DNA of 5,163 bases, from the NCBI GenBank assembly GCA_023431285.1, contig JAEYXN010000127.1, forward strand, positions 1 through 5,163, read 5' to 3'. Each line of letters opens with the position of its first letter. The stretch's first letter is position 1. The translations under genes and the position numbers were made by a program. The notes under the pieces are model-generated. The model was not told the origin of the DNA, searched no databases, and saw only the letters and a program-made list of their open reading frames with translations. The stretch is from Bacteroidota bacterium. GTDB lineage: Bacteria; Bacteroidota; Bacteroidia; Cytophagales; Cyclobacteriaceae. Below, piece by piece: positions 1 through 5,163 of the stretch.

Positions 1-1
1 A

Positions 2-241
2 GCTGAGACCGTAGAGGTAAATGCCGACTCACCGGACCTCCAGCAGATCTTAATGACATTTACCGGAACGTCGTCTATGGCGCAGGATAATGGCACCTTC
101 GTTGTTTCATTGAAAGATGGTTTCCACAGCACCCAACTGAACCACTACCTGTTCGACAGAGGCATCGTTGCCAATCACCTGGTTACACGCAAGAAAAGTC
201 TGGAAAAAATGTTCCTGGAAATCCTCTCCGAAACTCACTGA
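2..241 (+). CDS. ABC transporter ATP-binding subunit, C-terminal fragment (5' end outside window)
   Basis: Reading from base 2, an open frame of 79 codons ends at TGA 239-241 and has no start inside the window that marks a natural N-terminus, so it is the tail of a longer gene. The visible part lies after the nucleotide-binding core: no Walker A, signature or Walker B motif is present. It resembles the accessory C-terminal region of CcmA-like/drug-export ATPases, ending in the pattern 'LNHYLFDRGIVANHL' then 'KKSLEKMFLEI', where the final helix ('SLEKMFLEIL') is the usual end of such subunits ('sLEdvFlelt'). The full protein would bind and hydrolyse ATP at the cytoplasmic face of the membrane to drive the permease encoded one base downstream. 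Family assignment rests on this tail and on the neighbour. The transported substrate cannot be inferred. Confidence 0.8.
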   Translation, partial: AETVEVNADSPDLQQILMTFTGTSSMAQDNGTFVVSLKDGFHSTQLNHYLFDRGIVANHLVTRKKSLEKMFLEILSETH

Positions 242-242
242 T

Positions 243-1049
243 ATGTATCTCGATCTTCTCAAAATAGATTTAAAAAAAATGACCAGCTACCGCACCTTCT
301 GGATAGTGTGCGGGCTTTATTTTGTTACACTGGGGTTTGGAGCCGCGAGTGGCATGGAGTTTCTTAAGTGGATTGCGCGGACATTCGAGAAGTTTGGAAA
401 TGACGTGAACATCAACCGTATTCCCCTCTACCATTTCCCGGATGTCTGGATGAATCTGATATGGGTAGGCGGACTGTTGAAGGTTGTATTGGCTATTATG
501 GTGGTAATATCTATCACGAATGAATTTACCTATCGCACGATCCGTCAGAATATCATTGACGGTTTGAGCCGCGGAGAGTTTCTTGCATCCAAGATACTCA
601 CCAATTTGCTGTTGACTCTGATGAGCGTGACGATGATTTTTGTCATCGGTCTCATCACCGGAATGATCTACAGCCCATCAATTCAGGTGTCACAGATGTT
701 TACGGACATGGAATTCTTTGTCGCCTATTTCCTGGAGATCTTCTTTTTCCTTTCGTATGCGTTGATGCTCGGGATGTTGATCCAACGATCGGGATTGACC
801 ATCATCCTTTTACTTCTGTCGCAGATGATCGAGGCCATCATCAAGGCCAACATAGACGATTTCGCTCCCGGGATTATTCAATTTTTTCCTATGCAGTCGA
901 TCTGGGATCTGATTGACATACCATTTCCGCGGTACGCGCTTCAGGAAATCCGCGATTATGTCAGCATTTCCACCCTGCTGATTGTAGTGGGATGGACCTT
1001 CGTTTTTAATTACATCAGCTATTGGAAGCTTCAACGCTCCGATATCTAG
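243..1049 (+). CDS. ABC-2 type transporter permease subunit
   Basis: This encodes a 268-residue inner-membrane protein, the likely membrane half of the ABC transporter whose ATPase ends one base upstream. The frame is open further upstream (an in-frame ATG lies at 168), but that part overlaps the ATPase. ATG 243 gives the typical family N-terminus 'MYLDLLKIDLKK' followed by 'YRTFW'. About six hydrophobic segments are visible at residues 20-38, 71-92, 119-142, 158-180, 184-200 and 241-260. Between the second and third is the family's cytoplasmic coupling motif: 'NEFTYRTIRQNIIDGLSR' (93-110) followed by 'GEFLASK', matching the usual 'E...gT.r..l..g.sR..fl.aK'. Length is normal for single-domain ABC-2 permeases. 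There is no convincing Shine-Dalgarno site, so translation is probably coupled to the ATPase. Substrate unknown; export is the usual direction for this family. Confidence 0.88.
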   Translation: MYLDLLKIDLKKMTSYRTFWIVCGLYFVTLGFGAASGMEFLKWIARTFEKFGNDVNINRIPLYHFPDVWMNLIWVGGLLKVVLAIMVVISITNEFTYRTIRQNIIDGLSRGEFLASKILTNLLLTLMSVTMIFVIGLITGMIYSPSIQVSQMFTDMEFFVAYFLEIFFFLSYALMLGMLIQRSGLTIILLLLSQMIEAIIKANIDDFAPGIIQFFPMQSIWDLIDIPFPRYALQEIRDYVSISTLLIVVGWTFVFNYISYWKLQRSDI

Positions 1050-1253
1050 GTCACCACCGTAGTCTTATCCTTCTGCTTAGGTTTCAGCACCGCATAGGCT
1101 AAACTTCAGTTGTCAAGGTGCGTTTGTGGCGTATCTCTTGCCCAAATTCGCGCGGCAAAAAATAATCGAGCGATATAAAAACTCATGCCAATGTGAAGTG
1201 AACCTAAAAGTATTTACTTTGTCTCCTTAGAGAAATCAACATGATGCGCCGCA
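1050..1253. other. Intergenic gap between the transporter and signalling genes
   Basis: This 204-base stretch has no convincing gene on either strand. It separates the transporter pair from the kinase operon and should contain the end of the first transcript and the promoter of the second. No strong hairpin followed by a T run is visible, so no intrinsic terminator can be assigned. The stretch from 1140 to 1220 is A-rich. A purine-rich AGAGA lies at 1229-1233, and two out-of-frame ATGs at 1241 and 1244 precede the assigned kinase start at 1254. Confidence 0.7.
1192..1221 (+). promoter_or_regulatory. Weak candidate Bacteroidota-type promoter for the kinase operon
   Basis: TTACTTTG at 1214-1221 resembles the Bacteroidota -7 element (TAnnTTTG) with one mismatch. 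TGTG at 1192-1195 could serve as a one-mismatch -33 element (TTTG) with an 18-base spacer. Transcription would start around 1227-1230, about 25 bases before the assigned start codon. Short degenerate motifs like these occur often by chance, so this is only a candidate. Confidence 0.2.
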
Positions 1254-2495
1254 ATGATATTGATTGTTGACGACAACCAACAGAATATCTTCAGTCTAAA
1301 GTCCCTGCTTTCCCTCCACAACTTTCAGGTGGATACAGCTTTGTCTGGTGAAGAGGCCCTGAGGAAGATTCTAAAACAACATTACTCGCTCATCATCCTA
1401 GACGTGCAGATGCCGGATATGGATGGATTTGAAGTTGCTGAGGCAATCTCCGGGTACAGCAAGTCGAAAGATATTCCGATCATCTTTCTGTCGGCGGTGA
1501 ACACGCACAAAAAATTCATCACGAAGGGCTATTCATCGGGAGGGATGGACTATGTGACGAAACCTTTCGATCCAGACATCCTGATCCTTAAGGTAAAGAC
1601 GTTTTATCGTCTTTCAGAACAAACCCGGGAGTTGCAGGAAATGGAAAAGCAGTTGAGGAACGAGATAGAGCTGCGCAAGAAGGCGGAGAATTTCCTGGAA
1701 AAGAAGGTTCACGAAAGAACAAAGCAACTCCTTGCGGCGAACCAAAGGCTTGAGCAGAGCAACAGAGAGCTACAGCAATTTGCGTTTGTGGCGTCCCACG
1801 ATTTACAGGAGCCTCTTAGAAAAATTCAGACATTCAGCCATTTGGCATTGGAAAGACATCTTGACGATCACGAGAAACTGACAACGGATCTGAAAAGAAT
1901 TGCGGATTCAGCGGGGCGTCTACGAGGTCTCATCCGTGACCTGCTGGACTACTCGAAGATCTTTGCCGACGATGTTTTTATGCCTGTCGATCTCAACAAA
2001 GTTGTTGCCGAGGTCCTTGGCGATCTCGAGATCCAGAAGGAAGGGGGTCAATGTAATATTGAAGTTTCTCCCTTGCCGCAGGTTGAAGCAATATCCTTTC
2101 AGTTCCGCCAGGTGTTTCAGAACCTCATCAGCAACGCGATAAAATTTGCGCGTCCTGGTGTAAAGTGCGCTATTCGCATCTGGGGAGAACTGGTAAGTGA
2201 GAAATCGTTTAGTGCTGAAGAATCGGACGATGGAAAATATTGCCGCATCTCCATTCAGGACAACGGCATTGGATTCAGTAATGAGTTCCGTCATCAGATC
2301 TTCGATATTTTCCAGCGCCTCAACGACAGAGGTACTTATGAAGGAACAGGAATTGGACTTTCGATAGTAAAGAAAGTCGTTGAGAGACATGATGGAATAA
2401 TCGCCGCTGCGGGAGTTGAGAACCAGGGCGCCACTTTTACCATAGTACTTCCAGTGAAACACAATCCAGGAACGACGATAACGAATAAAGTATGA
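1254..2495 (+). CDS. Response regulator receiver-histidine kinase (REC-HisKA-HATPase), cytoplasmic
   Basis: This is a 413-residue protein with no membrane segment. The receiver spans about 1-120: acidic pair D6/D7, phospho-acceptor D50 in 'ILDVQMPDMDG', S80, and K103 in 'DYVTKPFD'. A charged coiled-coil linker follows (about 118-175). The HisKA dimerisation domain carries phospho-histidine H182 in 'FVASHDLQEPLRKI'. The ATPase domain has an N box ('NLISNAIKF', N294), a G1 box ('DNGIGF', 336-341), 'IFDIFQRL', and a G2 box ('GTGIGLS', 364-370). All catalytic residues are present, so it should be an active kinase whose activity is set by phosphorylation of its own receiver, with no other output domain. 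ATG 1254 is the first in-frame start after the in-frame stop at 1242-1244; it begins directly on receiver strand 1, so the N-terminus is a few residues shorter than usual. Its stop overlaps the next gene's start, indicating one operon. Confidence 0.93.
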   Translation: MILIVDDNQQNIFSLKSLLSLHNFQVDTALSGEEALRKILKQHYSLIILDVQMPDMDGFEVAEAISGYSKSKDIPIIFLSAVNTHKKFITKGYSSGGMDYVTKPFDPDILILKVKTFYRLSEQTRELQEMEKQLRNEIELRKKAENFLEKKVHERTKQLLAANQRLEQSNRELQQFAFVASHDLQEPLRKIQTFSHLALERHLDDHEKLTTDLKRIADSAGRLRGLIRDLLDYSKIFADDVFMPVDLNKVVAEVLGDLEIQKEGGQCNIEVSPLPQVEAISFQFRQVFQNLISNAIKFARPGVKCAIRIWGELVSEKSFSAEESDDGKYCRISIQDNGIGFSNEFRHQIFDIFQRLNDRGTYEGTGIGLSIVKKVVERHDGIIAAAGVENQGATFTIVLPVKHNPGTTITNKV

Positions 2496-5163
2496 AGAGC
2501 AATTTCAAGAGAAACCTACTTGTCGGTTTCAGTGCCTCGTTGCTTATCCTCATCATCACTTCGGTCGCATCTTATGTCAGCATCATGAACCTGCTGACGA
2601 GTGCCGACCTTGTAAGTCACACTAACCAGGTGATCTCTTCAGTAAGAGAAGTACGCACTGCATTGATCGATGCAGAGACGGGACAACGAGGTTTCCTTCT
2701 TACAAACGACGACCAGTTTCTTTCTCCATACCGCGACGCGAGAATACGCGCTTATGAAGCATTAGCAACCGCAGATTCATTGGTAACCGAAAATCAGGAA
2801 CAGGAGGTTTCCATGACAACACTCAAAAGTCTCATGGAGGAGAGATTCAAATACCTTGACATGGGAATCGAGCAGAAGAGCCATGGCGAAGAAATACCAA
2901 AAGCGCAATTGGAAGCAGGCCGTGAAATCATGGTGAAGGTACGGAATACGATCCGGCAAATTGAAACTAAAGAAATCGAAATTCTTGCAGAACGAACAGA
3001 GACGATGAATCGATTCGCTTCATATACTCCGCCATTGATTATATCAGCTGCAATGATAGCGCTGCTCATCACTGTCCTCTTCTATACACGAGTGCGAAGC
3101 GATTTTGAAGAAAGGATGAAACTTCAGAATGAGCTCGAACAAAAAGACAAAGAAATTTCGAACCGGATAGACATTATCCGGGGAATTGCCGACAAGGTTG
3201 CGCAGGGAAATTATGAGATACGAGTCAATGATCAGCAGAGCGATGCCCTGGGAAGCGTATCAGGTTCCTTGAACAGGATGGCGGAGTCGCTCCAATACTC
3301 ATTCACTTTGTTGTCGGAGAAAGAATGGTTGCAGACAGGACTTGCGGGTCTGAACGATGTAATGATCGGCGAAAAATCAATTGAAGCATTGGCAGCTGAT
3401 GTCGTCCAAAATCTTTCATCGTACACGGAAAGCAATGTTGGAGCGTTATACATCCTTGAAAATAATCAGCTGCGTTTTGCGTCCGGGTATGCACATGCCA
3501 TCCCTGAACAAAGAAAAACGATTCAGTTAAACGAAGGTATCATTGGTCAGTGCATCGCCACACGGAAACCAGTTGAAATAAAAGACATCCCTCAGGACAA
3601 TCTTATCATCTCCTTTACTACAGGCGAAGTACGACCGCGTCATGTAATAGCCGTTCCGATTTTCGATGGCCATACCGTAAAAGGAGCGGTGGAGTTTGCG
3701 AGTGTTTCCGGCTTCACATCTCAGCAACGCGAATTCCTTACCGTCGCAGCACATAACATCGGCATTGCAATAGCGACGGCTCAGAATCGCAGAAGATTAC
3801 AGGAGCTTTTTGAAGAAACACAGTCGCAGGCTGAAGAGCTGAAGTCACAGCATTCGGAATTGGAGAATCTGAACAGCGAGTTAGAGGTACAGGCCGAGAA
3901 GCTACAGGCTTCCGAAGAAGAGTTAAAAGTACAGCAGGAAGAACTAAAACAAGCGAACCAGGAGCTTGAAGAACGAAGCCGCCTTCTCGAAGAAAGGAAT
4001 CAGATGATCTCGGAAAGAAATCTTGAGATCCAGGCAAAGGCCGATCAACTCGCGCAGACGACGAAATACAAATCAGAGTTCCTTGCGAACATGTCGCACG
4101 AACTTAGGACACCATTGAACTCGATTCTTTTGTTGTCGCGATTGATGTCGGAGAATCAGGAAAAGAATCTCACTGCCGATCAGATCGAATATGCCAAAGT
4201 GATCCAGAGCTCCGGCAATGGCTTGTTGTCATTGATTGATGAAATTCTTGACCTATCAAAAATTGAGGCCGGCAAGATGAGCCTTGAATTCCAGGCGGTT
4301 TCACTCAATGAAATGGTAAGTGACATGCGGTCAATGTTCGGACCGGTAGCCTCTGAAAAAAATATCGAGTTCAAGACGGCGATTGATGACAACGTGCCTC
4401 AGATTATAGACACCGATAAAATGCGCTTACATCAGATTGTGCGGAATCTGTTGTCGAATGCATTGAAATTTACCTCTGAAGGACATGTCGCTCTGACTAT
4501 CTCAAAACATAAGCGAAACGGGTTTGTATCAATCAGCGTAAACGACACCGGTATTGGCATTCCGAAAGAAAAGCACGCGATCGTCTTTGATGCTTTCCAA
4601 CAGGCAGATGGGTCGACGAGAAGGAAGTATGGAGGAACCGGGCTTGGTTTGTCGATCAGTCGTGAGTTGGCGAAACTGCTCGGTGGAGAAATCACTTTAA
4701 AGAGCGAACAAGGGAAAGGCAGCGAATTCACGGTGACAATTCCAGCTGACAGGGAAACGCTCCAGGCGTCCCGGGAGGCTGATGCAAGGGAAGCTAAATC
4801 GAAGGCTGCCGATGACGTCTACCCTACCCCGGTAGCTCAGCCAAATGGGTCTCTTAAAGTTGGAAGGGAAAAATATATCAGCACTACTATTCCTCAGAAT
4901 ATCCCTGATGACCGGGGAGAGATCCACCGCGATGACAGAACGATCCTCATTGTAGAAGACGATACAAACTTCGCAAAGTCACTGCTGGAATATACGAGGA
5001 AGAAAGGATACAAAGGAATCGTGTCCGTCCGTGGAGATGAAGCCGTACCTCTGGCCAAACAATTCATGCCGGTTGGCATTTTGTTAGACATCCAGTTGCC
5101 TGTGAAGAGCGGGTGGGAAGTAATGGACGAACTTAAGACAACACCTGAAACACGTCACATACC
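2492..5163 (+). CDS. Membrane hybrid histidine kinase, CHASE3-HAMP-GAF-HisKA-HATPase-REC (3' end outside window)
   Basis: 890 residues are visible and the frame is open to the right edge. Order: TM1 (9-31); periplasmic CHASE3 sensor (about 35-175) with the hallmark 'ALIDAETGQRGFLLT' (57-71); TM2 (181-198); HAMP-like segment (about 220-268, 'DALGSVSGSLNRM'); GAF (about 288-430); a Q/E-rich coiled coil (about 433-525); HisKA with H536 in 'NMSHELRTPLN'; ATPase domain with N box 'RNLLSNALKF' (N656), G1 'NDTGIGI' (684-690) and G2 'GGTGLGLS' (714-721); a polar linker of about 65 residues; then a receiver with acidic residues E822-D824 and phospho-acceptor D866 in 'ILLDIQLP'. The receiver is cut before its conserved Ser/Thr and Lys. 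Relatives usually continue with further receivers. ATG 2492 overlaps the upstream stop as ATGA and gives a charged N-terminus before TM1. It should autophosphorylate in response to external (CHASE3) and cytoplasmic (GAF) cues. Ligands are unknown. Confidence 0.94.
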   Translation, partial: MKSNFKRNLLVGFSASLLILIITSVASYVSIMNLLTSADLVSHTNQVISSVREVRTALIDAETGQRGFLLTNDDQFLSPYRDARIRAYEALATADSLVTENQEQEVSMTTLKSLMEERFKYLDMGIEQKSHGEEIPKAQLEAGREIMVKVRNTIRQIETKEIEILAERTETMNRFASYTPPLIISAAMIALLITVLFYTRVRSDFEERMKLQNELEQKDKEISNRIDIIRGIADKVAQGNYEIRVNDQQSDALGSVSGSLNRMAESLQYSFTLLSEKEWLQTGLAGLNDVMIGEKSIEALAADVVQNLSSYTESNVGALYILENNQLRFASGYAHAIPEQRKTIQLNEGIIGQCIATRKPVEIKDIPQDNLIISFTTGEVRPRHVIAVPIFDGHTVKGAVEFASVSGFTSQQREFLTVAAHNIGIAIATAQNRRRLQELFEETQSQAEELKSQHSELENLNSELEVQAEKLQASEEELKVQQEELKQANQELEERSRLLEERNQMISERNLEIQAKADQLAQTTKYKSEFLANMSHELRTPLNSILLLSRLMSENQEKNLTADQIEYAKVIQSSGNGLLSLIDEILDLSKIEAGKMSLEFQAVSLNEMVSDMRSMFGPVASEKNIEFKTAIDDNVPQIIDTDKMRLHQIVRNLLSNALKFTSEGHVALTISKHKRNGFVSISVNDTGIGIPKEKHAIVFDAFQQADGSTRRKYGGTGLGLSISRELAKLLGGEITLKSEQGKGSEFTVTIPADRETLQASREADAREAKSKAADDVYPTPVAQPNGSLKVGREKYISTTIPQNIPDDRGEIHRDDRTILIVEDDTNFAKSLLEYTRKKGYKGIVSVRGDEAVPLAKQFMPVGILLDIQLPVKSGWEVMDELKTTPETRHI

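Noticed and set aside
168..242. Upstream in-frame ATG at 168 as the permease start
   Set aside because: It would overlap the end of the ATPase gene by 74 bases and add a 25-residue polar extension unlike the family. ATG 243 gives the standard N-terminus with a one-base gap.
1139..1163. TTGCC...GGCAA inverted repeat followed by an A run, considered as a terminator
   Set aside because: The stem is only five base pairs with a loop of about eleven bases. The run on the + strand is A, not T, and on the minus strand the T run precedes the stem instead of following it.
1076..1207. CTTAGGTT near 1076 and AACCTAAA at 1201 as a long-range inverted repeat
   Set aside because: The match is about seven bases over more than 100 bases of separation, within chance expectation.
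1900..2142. An 80-codon plus-strand frame inside the REC-kinase
   Set aside because: It is an out-of-frame shadow of the kinase; its Arg/Ser-rich translation has no recognisable motif.
1920..2462. A 180-codon open frame on the minus strand, antisense to the REC-kinase
   Set aside because: It lies wholly inside the well-supported kinase gene. Its translation shows no domain pattern and is explained by the codon bias of the sense strand.
2777..5091. Several minus-strand open frames of 60-99 codons across the hybrid kinase region
   Set aside because: All are antisense to a continuous plus-strand reading frame with clear CHASE3, GAF, HisKA, HATPase and REC motifs. Their translations look random.

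Overview
The window looks like ordinary chromosomal DNA from a member of the Bacteroidota, most likely a Cytophagales-type bacterium. This is judged from protein style (the ABC-2 permease N-terminus, the CHASE3-GAF-hybrid kinase family, weak Shine-Dalgarno signals) and not from any marker gene. Everything recognisable is on the + strand. Base composition looks even, and I see no mobile element, CRISPR array or RNA gene.

Layout: (1) Bases 2-241 hold the C-terminal end of an ABC transporter ATP-binding subunit, cut by the left edge. (2) Bases 243-1049 encode its membrane partner, a 268-residue ABC-2 type permease that starts one base after the ATPase stop. (3) Bases 1050-1253 are a non-coding gap with a weak candidate promoter. 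(4) Bases 1254-2495 encode a 413-residue soluble protein with a receiver domain followed by a histidine kinase. (5) Bases 2492-5163 encode the first 890 residues of a large membrane-bound hybrid histidine kinase (TM-CHASE3-TM-HAMP-GAF-long coiled coil-HisKA-HATPase-REC). It overlaps the previous gene by four bases (ATGA) and runs off the right edge.

The two halves appear functionally separate: a two-gene ABC exporter-like unit, then a two-gene signalling operon. In the signalling operon the membrane hybrid kinase probably senses an external signal through CHASE3 and an internal one through GAF. The soluble REC-kinase could receive phosphate on its own receiver from that partner, giving a multistep or branched phosphorelay. 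No DNA-binding or enzymatic output domain lies inside the window, so the final output is unknown and probably lies downstream.

I found no clearly new system. The points most worth a second look are the start of the REC-kinase, where a better-placed ATG sits in another frame and one extra base would give a canonical N-terminus, and the tightly coupled pairing of two kinases that both carry receivers.
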